Origin: Heligmosomoides polygyrus polygyrus
Taxonomy: Eukaryota; Nematoda; Chromadorea; Rhabditida; Heligmosomidae
NCBI GenBank assembly: GCA_947396885.1
Contig: OX377203.1
Span: 5,022,001-5,086,000, forward strand
Reading direction: 5' to 3'
DNA length: 64,000 bases
Of this stretch, positions 1 to 9,997 are shown piece after piece. Position numbers and translations under genes: made by a program. The notes beneath the pieces are model-generated. The model saw only the letters and a list, made by a program, of their open reading frames with translations. It made no database searches and had not been told where the DNA came from. The stretch's first letter is position 1; each line of letters starts with the position of its first letter.

Positions 1-1130
1 ACATAGCCAACAAGTACGCAAATTTCTCTGTGCTTTATCGCCTTTCTAGTGCGTTTAAGGTATCAAATTGTAGATAATTCTTTTATGCTTATTCAAATGA
101 GTTGAATTCATTCTAGCAGAGCATCGGCTGCTTTACAGCAGATGTTTTAAAACGCAATCGTTTACTACATAGGTCTGGCGAAACACTTTTGTGAAGCAGA
201 TGAATTTTTCTGGAATGAATCATTCGTCCAAAACATTGCTGCGATTTTCTCCCAGCTGTGACTTATGACGTTTCTATTATATTATATAGTATTCTGTTAA
301 ATGAATCCAAATCGTAAAAGAAATCGAGGCAAGTCGTTAGTGTGGCCTACATGTGGAGGCGTTTACCAATCAGGCCACCGACGTGCAAGTTCCCTCTGTG
401 TAGTACGTCTGTTCGATACACCATGAACAGTACTGCGTGGGCATTGCCATGTGGGCCACATTAACGACATGTGCCGGAACATCCTGACAATGTGATTCTG
501 TTGAAAGTATAGCACTTTGAGGTGATCCGCGTGCATACAAGCTTCTGGTCGCAAGAAAAATTAATTCGATCCCAGTTTTCTTTATTATTATTTATTATTG
601 GTGCTCAACAGAGTTCATGCCGGTGTATAATCTCGTAGAACAGCGCCTCATAGAACGCCCATCCATTCTTAATTTTTGATCGGACTAGGGCGCACGTCGA
701 GCGCTCTGGTAAATAGCCGGGTTACCCATTAATCACACTCGTTCCCATTGTTGTTCTCGTTTGTCTGGTGGTTTTACCTCGATTCTGCTGCAAGGGTGTG
801 CAGCAGGTGCGTTCCTCTTCTTCTGCCGCTGTTCGCCAGATCGCTCTTTGTCTGTCTCGCTGAGCTGACTCGTTAAATTCCCATTCGACGTGGTCTCCTG
901 TCTTCCGTGTGGACTTCTGGTTCTCTATAGTGTGGTTTCTGAGTAACAAAACTGGGTCTTCCTTTTTCAACCCTTCCTGCAACCACTACGATAAGCGGCA
1001 CTTAAGGTTTGCCGACGATGCTTCCACGAAAAGATATATTTCTTTCTTTTTATCAGAAAGCGGCGATATGACTGTTGAGACAACAAGCGTGCTTTCAAAG
1101 TCATTTTAGTGGTTGAGAAACCTCAATGGA
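1..1130. other. intergenic, no gene recognised
   Basis: I see no supported gene here. Short open stretches on both strands lack family motifs. A motif near 342 (TGTGGCCTACATGTG, here followed by a GAGGCG segment) recurs near 17361, so part of this segment may be a dispersed repeat. Confidence 0.4.
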
Positions 1131-1338
1131 TCTTAAGTAAACCTTCAGATGTCTTTACCAGAGGACTTTAGATCGGTTTGCTTGCAGGCGGTTTTGATTG
1201 AAGGTTCGAGTCCTCTCATGCCAACTATTTATTTCTTTTTTTATTTACCGTACGCCCTGAGACGTGCTAACACTAACCTTTAAAATGAGCGTGTCTCAAA
1301 AATGTATACACTGTTTGAAAGGAGATAACTTTGCCCTT

Positions 1339-1630
1339 GGGCGCGTGTAGCGCAGTCGGAGGAGGCGCGACTGCCGCGTGCACCCGATACCAGGTTCCTG
1401 GTTCGGATTTCCCGCCCAGGCCAACAAAGCCTTCCATTCCTCCGGGGTCGGTGAATTGGTAGCAGACGTGCCTGGGAAGGATAAAGCGCTGACTTGTTCA
1501 TCGGCTGGCCGCCGCAAGGTATTGTATGGCCAAATACGCATTCAAGTCGCCTCCACGACATCCCGTAGAAGTGGAATGCGTGGCGCATCCCAAAAGGAAT
1601 TGAGTAACGCCGTCCTTTATCCTTTACTTA
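1339..1630 (+). mobile_element. tRNA-derived SINE, family A, copy 1
   Basis: An A-box-like TAGCGCAGTCGG at about 1348 and a B-box-like GGTTCGGATTTCC at about 1401 have tRNA/Pol III spacing. The 3' end is TCCTTTATCCTTTA, a simple-repeat tail. Other copies lie at 2101, 2850, 18776 and, reversed, at 44704-44905. The dispersed copies and tail make a SINE more likely than a tRNA gene. Confidence 0.75.
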
Positions 1631-2100
1631 GGCTCGCTTTAGGATTTGATCATCATTGCAAATATTTGCCTTTTATTGATGCTATGCATATGTTTATTTA
1701 TTTTTGATCTCTTTTATTTTGTTTTTATTTTTAGACGCTTTTATTTGGATTTCTATGTAATTTATATTTCCTATGCAAACGCAAAACATAAATACGAGGA
1801 GTAGAATAACCAGTTCTGACACTTTGCCGTGCGCGTCTAGGGATTTTAGCGTCAGGACGTCGAAATTGTCCTTTTATTGGCTGCGAAAATTCTGTTTGAG
1901 TGAAGCGATACACATGTCAGCGGTACAACAGAAAGATCTGTAGGAAACCAATTGAAATCAATCAATCAATTGAAAATCGTGAAGTGATCATTTTCACGTC
2001 GAACTGAACACTTTTGAAATGAAATTGGAGAATTTTCATATCAAATTGGGCGCACTTTGAGGCTCTAAGACTTTTGAAATTAAAGCGAACTATTAGGTTG

Positions 2101-2380
2101 GTAGCGCAGTCGGAGGAGGCGCGACTGTCGCGTGCACCCGATACCAGGTTCCTGGTTCGGATTTCCCGCCTAGACCAACCAAGCCTTCCATCCCTCCGGG
2201 GTCGATGAATTGGTACCAGTCTGGGAAGGATAAAGCGCTGACTTGTTCATCGGCTGGCCGCCGCAAGGTATTGTATGGCCAAATACGCATTCAAGTCGCC
2301 TCCACGACATCCCGTAGAAGTGGAATGCGTGGCGCATCCCAAAAGGAATTGAGTAACGCCGTCCTTTATCCTTTACTTAG
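2101..2380 (+). mobile_element. tRNA-derived SINE, family A, copy 2 (in tandem unit)
   Basis: This copy has the same A and B boxes and TCCTTTATCC tail as the copy at 1339. It was copied as part of the 749-bp tandem unit rather than inserted independently. Confidence 0.75.
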
Positions 2381-2849
2381 GCTCGCTTTAGGATTTGATC
2401 ATCATTGCAAATATTTGCCTTTTATTGATGCTATGCATATGTTTATTTATTTTTGATCTCTTTTATTTTGTTTTTATTTTTAGACGCTTTTATTTGGATT
2501 TCTATGTAATTTATATTTCCTATGCAAACGCAAAACATAAATACGAGGAGTAGAATAACCAGTTCTGACACTTTGCCGTGCGCGTCTAGGGATTTTAGCG
2601 TCAGGACGTCGAAATTGTCCTTTTATTGGCTGCGAAAATTCTGTTTGAGTGAAGCGATACACATGTCAGCGGTACAACAGAAAGATCTGTAGGAAACCAA
2701 TTGAAATCAATCAATCAATTGAAAATCGTGAAGTGATCATTTTCACGTCGAACTGAACACTTTTGAAATGAAATTGGAGAATTTTCATATCAAATTGGGC
2801 GCACTTTGAGGCTCTAAGACTTTTGAAATTAAAGCGAACTATTAGGTTG

Positions 2850-3130
2850 GTAGCGCAGTCGGAGGAGGCGCGACTGTCGCGTGCACCCGATACCAGGTTC
2901 CTGGTTCGGATTTCCCGCCTAGACCAACCAAGCCTTCCATCCCTCCGGGGTCGATGAATTGGTACCAGTCTGGGAAGGATAAAGCGCTGACTTGTTCATC
3001 GGCTGGCCGCCGCAAGGTATTGTATGGCCAAATACGCATTCAAGTCGCCTCCACGACATCCCGTAGAAGTGGAATGCGTGGCGCATCCCAAAAGGAATTG
3101 AGTAACGCCGTCCTTTATCCTTTATCCTTA
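2850..3130 (+). mobile_element. tRNA-derived SINE, family A, copy 3, tail interrupted by mariner
   Basis: This is the third tandem copy. Its TCCTTTATCCTTTATCCTTA tail runs directly into the TA target dinucleotide of the mariner at 3131. The mariner therefore landed in or beside the tail and removed the rest of the array unit from view. Confidence 0.75.
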
Positions 3131-4048
3131 TTAGATTGGTGAAAAAGTCTTGCACCAAAAATTGTGAACATTTTTCAAGATTTAACAGGAACTTCCAAGG
3201 ATTGTTTGGTGCAACGTGCTTGTAGTACAAACATTTTGGAATATTTTAAAAGGATAATATTATAAATAGTATAGTTTTCAGAATGACAATATTTCTAATT
3301 TTTCCGCGATCTCTATGACTCGGACAAGGCTTCGCGACTGACTATTGCTCAATCTCTCCTTGTTCGTTTTCGTAATGAGGTTTTTCTCGAGAATGTTGTT
3401 AAGGGAGATGAATAACCTGGTTCTTCATCGTAGACCATACTCCGTAGTCCCAGTGGCTCTCTGCCCCAGGAGAACCACAACCTCAAGGCGGACATACGCC
3501 ACAGGAAGGTAATGCTGTGCTGTTGATGGGATTCTCGAGAAGCGTTCTATCATGAGCTCCTTGACGACGGCACCGCATAACAGCGAACATCTACGCTACA
3601 CAGCTGCAGAAGCTGAGCGAGGCCATGTCGCGCAAAAGGCGAGGGCGGAGGAATCTTCGAAGAAACCTTCTTCACGACAATGCTCGCCCCCCACGTTGCG
3701 AGGGCGTCTCGCCAGAAATTGCTGAAGCATAAATAGGATAGGGTGCTACCCCGCCCAAAGTATTCGCCAGATCTTGCGCCATCGGACTACCACCTCTTCC
3801 AAGCTCTCAAGCAATACCTGAGGGATAGGTGCTTCAACGACCGAACCGAACTGGAATGCGATGTGGTGCACTTCTTCGAGTCACAGATGACTTCATTCTG
3901 GAAGAAATGATTTCATGATCTCCCGTCACATGACAGAAGGTTGTACATGTAGATGGTAGTTTTTTTTGTAGATTGAAGTCGCTCACAAAAGATTTGATAA
4001 AATTTTGAAAAAATTACGCTGTGGTGCAAGACCTTTTCACCAACCTAG
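3131..4048 (+). mobile_element. mariner-family transposon, degenerate
   Basis: The termini are inverted repeats: TTAGATTGGTGAAAAAGTCT on the left, and CTAGGTTGGTGAAAAGGTCT read inward from the right. Both are flanked by TA (3129-3130, 4049-4050). Between about 3680 and 3950 the + strand keeps decayed mariner transposase motifs: a HDNARPH-type block, then SPDLAPSDYHLF, with stops between and after them. The element is 918 bp and its transposase cannot be intact. Confidence 0.88.
3670..3950 (+). pseudogene. mariner transposase remnant (catalytic C-terminal part)
   Basis: The + strand reads a DNA-binding metal-site block (HDNARPHVAR type) near 3678 and SPDLAPSDYHLF near 3768, the second and third acidic positions of a DD34D mariner transposase. 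In-frame stops occur just after LLKHK and after SFWKK. The N-terminal DNA-binding part is not readable, so no function remains. Confidence 0.75.
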
Positions 4049-4255
4049 TAAAATGGGCTTCTTCTACATTAAACTGAAGACCCTCCAGAAAGGTTAAAAT
4101 AGTTTTTGTTGCAGGAAAATTTTACTTTGACTTTCTTTGTAGTTTTAATTTACCTGCCCAATAAGTGAGCTCATTGCTTGAAATTTTATGAAATTATCCT
4201 TCTAGAGGAAAAATAATATTCTAGAACTTGTTTACAATTCCACTTATTGGTGCAG

Positions 4256-4471
4256 CTAAACTAAAAACTTATACCAAACAAGTGCTTCAACACACCTGTC
4301 GGCGCGTCTCGTACTTGCCCGCTTCGCGCGACCTTAGTGAGTCACTAAGCCAAGATCACTTACTTCAAGCAGCTGCTCTGCTTGTGCAGCCTTCTCGTCA
4401 CTTTAGCAGTAAAAAGAGGTATTTGAAAACCTTAGCAATTTCGAACCTTGGTCTACCTTCTTTAGGATTAG
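4256..4471 (+). CDS. candidate internal exon of an unknown gene
   Basis: An open frame of 71 full codons runs from a TGGTGCAG acceptor to a consensus GTGAGT donor at 4472. The product is basic and helix-prone (for example QHTCRRVSYLPASRDLSESL, then SRHFSSKKR). No family is recognised. No phase-matched partner exon was found, because a mariner lies upstream and minisatellites lie downstream. It could be a relic exon or a chance open frame. Confidence 0.28.
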
Positions 4472-4599
4472 GTGAGTAGTTCTTCGATATGAAGCCATCC
4501 AGCTCTCCCTACCTCCATCCTCAACATCTCTTCAACGTCGGCACGATCTTCAGACAGTTCAGAAACGTAGTCTATTTGCGTTAATCAGTGCTTTCGTCC

Positions 4600-5310
4600 T
4601 CAGACTGTTGTGGAGCACTCCTTCGGCCATAGCACCCGCGTGTCTCCCACCCCCACCCCGATCGGTTAAATCTGGGAAAAAACCACCGGTCAGGCGATCG
4701 ATAATATCGATCGATACTGGCCTCCACATTGAAACTTTCCACCTGATGTGGAGCACTCCTTCGGCCATAATACTCGCGTGTCTCCCACTCCCTCCCCACA
4801 CCGATAGGGGAAATCTGGAAGAAAACCGCCGGCGTGTCTCCCACCCCCTCCCCCTCTCCACCCTGATCGATTAAATCTGGGAGAAAACCACTGGTCAGGA
4901 CCTCGATTAGCCCCAGGGCTGAAGTTCCGTGCCGCTTGAACGACACCTACAGAAAACGGATAACGTTGATCGATATCGATTGGTCGACTTCCGATTCGTG
5001 TTCAGCGACCTCGATTAGCCCAGCGCTGAAGTTTCGTGCCGCTTGAACGACATCCGCAAAAAATCGACGATATCGTTCGATATCGATTGTCTCCCCTGCT
5101 TTGAAGGCCTTCCATCGATGATCATCTAAATGCCCAGGCGCGGTTGCCGACGTCTTCGGCACGTCTACGACTCACCATGCACGGTCGCCGACGTGTTCGG
5201 TACGTCTACAGCTCGCCATGCACGGTCGCCGACCGGTTCGGCACGTCTACTGCATCGCCTGGCACGATAGCCGACATGTTCTGCTCGTCTACTGAGTCGC
5301 CAGGCATGTA
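4600..5310. repeat. cluster of GC-rich minisatellites
   Basis: Three tandem blocks follow each other. A ~130-bp unit containing GTGGAGCACTCCTTCGGCCA repeats at about 4610 and 4748. A ~105-bp unit containing TGAAGTTCCGTGCCGCTTGA starts near 4920 and again near 5028 (TTTCGTGCC variant). A ~41-bp unit containing CCATGCACGGTCGCCGAC repeats at about 5177 and 5218 with degenerate neighbours. Palindromic ATCGATATCGAT motifs lie between them. Both strands stay open for 80-120 codons through base composition, not through a recognisable gene. Confidence 0.7.
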
Positions 5311-6120
5311 GAAGCCGTCTGGGCATTTTCCGCTAATTTCTTGCCTTAATTTGTGCCCCGTAATTTCCGCTATTTTATGAGTCATCGCCGATCGATAGTG
5401 TGACTCATCGTTTAGCTCATACAGTATGATCCTCCCTGAACATAAAACTATTTTAACCATTTCATTGAATATATAGTTTAACCTACCTGAAGGTTATTTC
5501 GATTTGGAAGAGTTTGTTTTGATTTCAAAAATCTTAAAGTTAAGCCCATTCATTTCAAAGAGTCTCCAGATCAATCCGGAAGACGTTTGTTTTGATTTGG
5601 AAGATGTTCAGTTTAATTTCAAAGCTAATATGAAATCAAAACGGAATTTTCTCCGAAGATGCCTCTGTATCTTTTTTAGAATCGTGCAGCACATCTTTTG
5701 ATGAATGAAAACTGATAACATATGGCAGCTGAGTATGCAGAAGAGAGAAGATGGGCATTTCTTGTGAATTGAACTGTTTTTTTGTCGTGCAAACCCCAAG
5801 TACATAAGCAAGCCGTGTCGGTTCGAATTCTTCCCACCTCGTTGCCACGTCGTTCGTCTCCGTTTACTTTTTCGCCTGTCCTTATTAGCGCCGCACTTCT
5901 CTCTCTCTCTACGCTCCCACTAGCACAGCACAGATACCGAGACCGCTTTTTTCCGTCTTCAACCCTTTTCTGCTCGACGACATCGTCATCATCGTCATCA
6001 GCGAACCGGATCGCCGCCGGTCGCGATCCCTGAATTCTTTCACGAACTGTTTCCTGCCGGCTATATCTACAACGTCCTGGGTGGCACGGCAGTGTGCTAG
6101 GAATGGTCTAACATATTCCA
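5310..6120. other. noncoding, includes a T-phased periodic block
   Basis: At about 5490-5640, TTT-starting segments such as TTTGTTTTGATTTGGAAG recur with roughly 20-nt spacing. This resembles blocks at 1990, 2739, 11750 and 35410. No gene is recognised in the remainder. Confidence 0.4.
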
Positions 6121-6398
6121 TAGTTGTACTCGAACGAATATATTCGAAAAAATTACTCGAATAGTCGAATATTCGATATTTCTAGATTTTTGAATATTCG
6201 CTCGAATTTGAACATTGAAATGGAAACGAGCACATATTCGAATATAATTCGAAAATCGAATATTTAAGCTGTATTGGAATATTGAATGAACTTCAAATTT
6301 CCAACACAGAATTTGATTCGAACAAATTATCCGACTATTCGAATATTCGAGTAAACGAAAGATGGATCTAATTCGATTATTTGATGAGCGAATAATTT
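6121..6398. repeat. AT-rich repeat of TTCGAATATTCG palindromes
   Basis: The motif TCGAATATTCG and variants recur about ten times. A related GTTCGTTCA-rich segment lies just past the mariner at 7318-7370. The mariner at 6400 appears to have inserted into this repeat. The segment may be the end of a larger non-autonomous transposon, but I could not fix its termini. Confidence 0.5.
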
Positions 6399-6399
6399 A

Positions 6400-7315
6400 T
6401 TAGGGGGGGGGGGGGGCAAAAGTAATGCGACACCCCATGCCGTGTCCATATATCTCGTGGCCGGAGTCTGGTTTCGAGCTTCTCGTATTTGTATGTTTGT
6501 TTGGTACTTACTGAAGGCCACCTGAGAAGCTACCACTTCCGCCCTTTCCAGAAGCATGCCAAAACCCCAGTCTGTCTCATGCCGAAACCCCAGTCTGACG
6601 AGTCGACCTGTGTCGCACAAATCTCGCCCAATTCCCAACCCCGAGCAGCCTGGGCTCAATATTCACGCAAGATGAGAAGTACGTCTTCTACCTTAACCCT
6701 GCCAAGCAGCGAGTCTGGGTGAGGCCTGGTGACCTGCTAACGACCTTCGTTCGGCGAGATGTTCACGGCGAGAAGCATCTTTGGAGCTTTTGGGTCTGCG
6801 CCCATGGATCGGTTTACCGGAAGCTGTTTCCCAAGAGCACTGCGATGAACTCCAAGGCCATGGTGAACGAAATAGAAGAGATGGGCCGGCGACTCGCTCT
6901 TATTCATTCGCAGCGCTTCAAGAAGGTCCTCCTCTTCGACAACGCCTCACCCCATCGGGAACAAGAAGTCAGGGATAAGCTTGGCCATCTGGGCTACGTT
7001 CACATGATTCACCCAACGTATTCGCCGGACATCTCTCCATGCGACTACCACTACTTCTTGAGCCTACAGGACTTCCTAGTCGGAAGGGACACAAGAACCC
7101 AAGCAGCCTTGACAACCATATCGAGCAGTTGATCAACACCAGGCTCAAGCAGTTCTGGAAGGACGGGATCAGGAAGTTGGCTGAGCGACGGCAGCAATGT
7201 CATTGCCCTTAATGGCAAATACATTCCTCAGCATCGTTGAGTTGTAATTGAGTTATAAGGAGATAAAGATTTTTTTCATTTTGTCTCATTACTTTTGCCC
7301 CCCCCCCCTCCCTAA
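6400..7315 (+). mobile_element. mariner-family transposon with poly-G/poly-C termini
   Basis: The left end is TTAGGG continuing as an unbroken G run, then CAAAAGTAATG. The right end is the inverse: CATTACTTTTG, a C run with one T, then CCTAA. TA flanks both ends (6398-6399, 7316-7317). The 916-bp length is short for an intact mariner (about 1.3 kb). A DD34D catalytic region is preserved in one frame, so this is an internally deleted but partly readable copy. Confidence 0.88.
6669..7132 (+). CDS. mariner transposase, truncated
   Basis: This encodes the catalytic half of a mariner (DD34D) transposase, which cuts and pastes the element by binding its terminal repeats. The first acidic motif is read as TQDEKYVFYL near 6669, in frame with the methionine at 6719. 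The second is LLFDNASPH, and the third lies in SPDISPCDYHYF, with 34 residues between the second and third aspartates. The N-terminal helix-turn-helix part is in another frame or missing, and the C-terminus ends early at ALTTISSS. The remaining C-terminal similarity (NTRLKQFWKDGIRKL-like) continues in a different frame after 7132. The protein is therefore probably inactive, although all three acidic residues are present. Confidence 0.75.
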
Positions 7316-7404
7316 TAGTTCGTTCATTTGCTCGACATCAAATAAATTCATTCGTTCATTCGTTCGATCAAATTTCCCAAAAGCCCAACTATCATGGACT
7401 CCAA

Positions 7405-7573
7405 GGGGCCGGATTCATCAACGACTTACAGCAATTTAACGGAGAAAATACAGCCGAAATCCCTGATAGCGCGGCTTATCAAGGACATGGTGAGTGATAT
7501 ACGCTGCGCTATCAGGAATTTCGGCTGTATTTTCTCTGTTAAATTGCTGTAAGTCGTTGGTGAATCCGGCCCC
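7405..7573. mobile_element. palindromic MITE, GGGGCCGGATTC family, copy 1
   Basis: The sequence starts GGGGCCGGATTCATCAACGA and ends with the inverse, TCGTTGGTGAATCCGGCCCC. Arms are about 75 bp, around a short spacer near 7488. Related copies lie at 26404, 47463 and, interrupted, at 18062. It carries no coding capacity, so it would depend on a transposase elsewhere. Confidence 0.82.
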
Positions 7574-8050
7574 AGATTGCCCTCTCATGGAGCCACCTTA
7601 TTTTCTTCCTGATTTCACTTTCTGTATGACACTTTTTATGACCATACCATACTCTGTACTCAATCGCTCGTCCAGGCTATTGTTAGGATCTGAATGTCAG
7701 CGGCGTAGTGCTCTTAGCAACGGCTAGGATTGTCGAAAAACGACCAGCTGATCAGGTATTCTTTCTTCAGTGGAAGCCAGCCAGCCAGAAAGCCGGCCAG
7801 CTAAATTTCTTCTTCCACGGACAATCACCGCTGTTGTCCTCTCAATGTATCTAGTTTCTTGATTGTTGAATGCTGTCCGTCTTTGACTGTCCAGTTTCAA
7901 CTGGCGACGGCTTACCATAACATCCTTCGTTTCCGAGTTTTGCTACTGTAGAATTCCTTCTTTGTCTGCTACAGTGTGCTACAGTGTTTCGTTGGTTGAG
8001 TTTCTTACTTCCTTTTGTACAATGATCCATATTTTATTATTCGTCAAATA
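7574..8050. other. no gene recognised
   Basis: Open frames of about 60-80 codons occur on both strands without motifs. The segment separates two mobile elements. Confidence 0.3.
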
Positions 8051-8052
8051 TA

Positions 8053-9108
8053 TTAGGTTGTCCCATAAGTCCTTGCCGTTTTTTTTCAACGATTCACTGC
8101 AGATTTCGCCGGCGGTCTCTTGCATAGCGCTGCACAGCTTTCGAAAGAGAATGATTTGCTCTATCAGAGCGTGTATTGCGTTTCTTTTTTCATCACGAAT
8201 TTTGTCAATTTTTAGGTCGTTAAAGTGAAAAGTGAAAAAGTGGAAAAGTAGCCATTTGCGCACTTGTTCTCTCCGCTTAGGTTTGTAATTTTTTTACGCA
8301 GTTTTTTTGAGCATTTGGAAGAGAATGTTCTGTGCTACAAGAATATGTGTTAGTACTATTTGCTCATTTGTCCTTTATTGATTTTTAGGTCATCAAATTG
8401 GGACGTCCGAAGGAGGATGGTTATTTTTGCCGATAGCTCCTGCTCTGTGGCTGGGCTTTTTGGGTTGGTGTTATATATCATTCGAAAGAAAATGTCTTGC
8501 TCTATAAGAACATGTGTTGCGTTTATTGATTTCTATTAAATATCAACAAAATGCCAAAAAGAGAAAAATCGTCTTCACCAACAACTCCTTCTCCTTCTTC
8601 AGTTGTTGATATTCGACAGAAATCAGCGTGAGCCAATAAACGCGACACAAATTCGTACTGTGCAAGACATCTTCTTTCAAATGACATATAACATCGAGCA
8701 AAAAAGTCCAACCACAGAACCGGAGTTTTGATAAAAATTCGGACGGAAAAGTCGGAATTCCCAATTTGATGGACTACAAATCAATAAACGACAAGTGAGA
8801 AAATAGGACCAACACATGTTCTTGTAGTACAGAACATTGTCTTCCAAGTGCTATAAAAAAATGCGCAAAAAAATACAAACCTAAGCGGAGAGAAGCAACT
8901 GCCGCAGATGGCCACTTTGTCACTTTTTTACTTTTCACTTTAACGACCTAAAAATTGACAAAATTCAGGATGAAAAAGAAATGCAATACACGTTCTGATA
9001 GAGCAATGCATTCTCTTTCGAAATCTATGCAGCGCTATGCAAGAGACCGCCGGCGAAATCTGCAGTGAATCGTTGAACAAAACGGCAGGGACTTATGGGA
9101 GAACCTAA
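8053..9108. mobile_element. long fold-back element with mariner-type termini, copy 1
   Basis: The ends are TTAGGTTGTCCCATAAGTCC and its inverse, flanked by TA (8051-8052, 9109-9110). The two halves are imperfect reverse complements over most of about 1.05 kb, meeting near 8540-8590. A second copy lies at 56491-57516. The arms contain a conserved open segment reading MQETAGEICSESL, seen in both copies. It resembles no transposase, and its conservation may reflect only the shared DNA sequence. Confidence 0.87.
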
Positions 9109-9448
9109 TATTTGCTGCGATTTTTGTTACTTCTCATCACTCCTGTTTAACACATGGGATTGCCATGTGATAAACGATTCTGATGAAACTCTGTATTTCC
9201 TTTATCGTTTTCCTCTTCCTCAACTCTTAAGTGGATGCTAAAATTTTCGCCTAAATCTGGCCACTGAGTTGGTTGCTTACAAGGAGAGCCTCCACAGTGG
9301 CGGTGAGCTTTTGCGATGGATTACAGGATGTTGGGTCTCATGTGGGAGGTCCAAAACATTAGTTATTTCTTTTCGGAATGCTCTTCTGTGGTCGAAAAAA
9401 AGCGTGTGGAAGCGTGAGCGCGAACTCCGTTACGCCCTGCTGCCATCC

Positions 9449-9610
9449 GCCTGAATGTGGTCGGTTGGCGCAGCGGGTAGCAATGTCGCCTGTCGGCCAC
9501 ACCGAGTCGGTTTTATGGTTCGACCCCCAGTGTCGCCATAGTTCTTGCACCCATCGGGTCGTTATTATTATGTGCTTGCGTGATCACAGGAGTCAATTTG
9601 TACGCGATTA
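9449..9610 (+). mobile_element. tRNA-like SINE unit, family B (forward arm)
   Basis: The A-box-like TTGGCGCAGCGGGTAGC begins at about 9463 and the B-box-like GGTTCGACCCC lies near 9517. A body ending GTGATCACAGGAGTCAATTT follows. A reverse copy lies at 9800-9965. I call it a SINE and not a tRNA gene because the acceptor stem does not close and the body is shared by both copies. Confidence 0.6.
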
Positions 9611-9799
9611 CCGCTTTTAGTAGTGTTAAGCATTTACCGATAGCAAACCAAATTCATTACCTAGACCGCAAAGTGTATGTGTTTGTGTGCATTTACGGTG
9701 CCATTATTGATATGATACAGTGTAAGTAGGATCCATAGAGAGATGACTCAAATGAAAACAGAACAGGGCTACATTCACTTACTAAAAGCATTAATCTTC

Positions 9800-9965
9800 T
9801 TCAAATTGACTCCTGTGGTCACGCAAGCACATAATATTAACGAGCCGATGTGTGCAAAAACTATGGCGACAACGGGGGTCGAACCGTGAAACCCACTCGG
9901 TGCGGCCAGCAGGCAATATCGCTACCCCTGAGCCAACCGACCACATTGGGCTGGCTGACAGCAAG
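9800..9965 (-). mobile_element. tRNA-like SINE unit, family B (reverse arm)
   Basis: This is the reverse complement of the unit at 9449-9610 with point differences, for example GGGGGTCGAACCGTGAAACC in place of the forward B box. Tails face inward. Confidence 0.6.
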
Positions 9966-9997
9966 GCGTAATGAACTTCGTGCTCATGCTTTCACAC

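Larger units (their letters stand above)
1347..3130 (+). repeat. 2.4-copy tandem array of a ~749-bp unit containing a tRNA-type SINE
   Basis: The junction GTAGCGCAGTCGGAGGAGG starts at 1347, 2101 and 2850, giving steps of 754 and 749 bp. Copies two and three are almost identical; the first has a slightly longer SINE middle. Each unit is a SINE head and body followed by about 470 bp of AT-rich sequence that ends in a block with roughly 22-nt periodicity. The third copy stops at the SINE tail, where a mariner begins. The near-identity of units two and three means either a recent duplication or an assembly artefact. Confidence 0.9.

Noticed and set aside
4559..4946. Long overlapping frames on the - strand
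   Set aside because: They follow the minisatellite units and contain no domain; both strands are open.
5130..5310. CRISPR-like array
   Set aside because: Units are contiguous ~41-bp tandem repeats without unique spacers, in a eukaryotic context.
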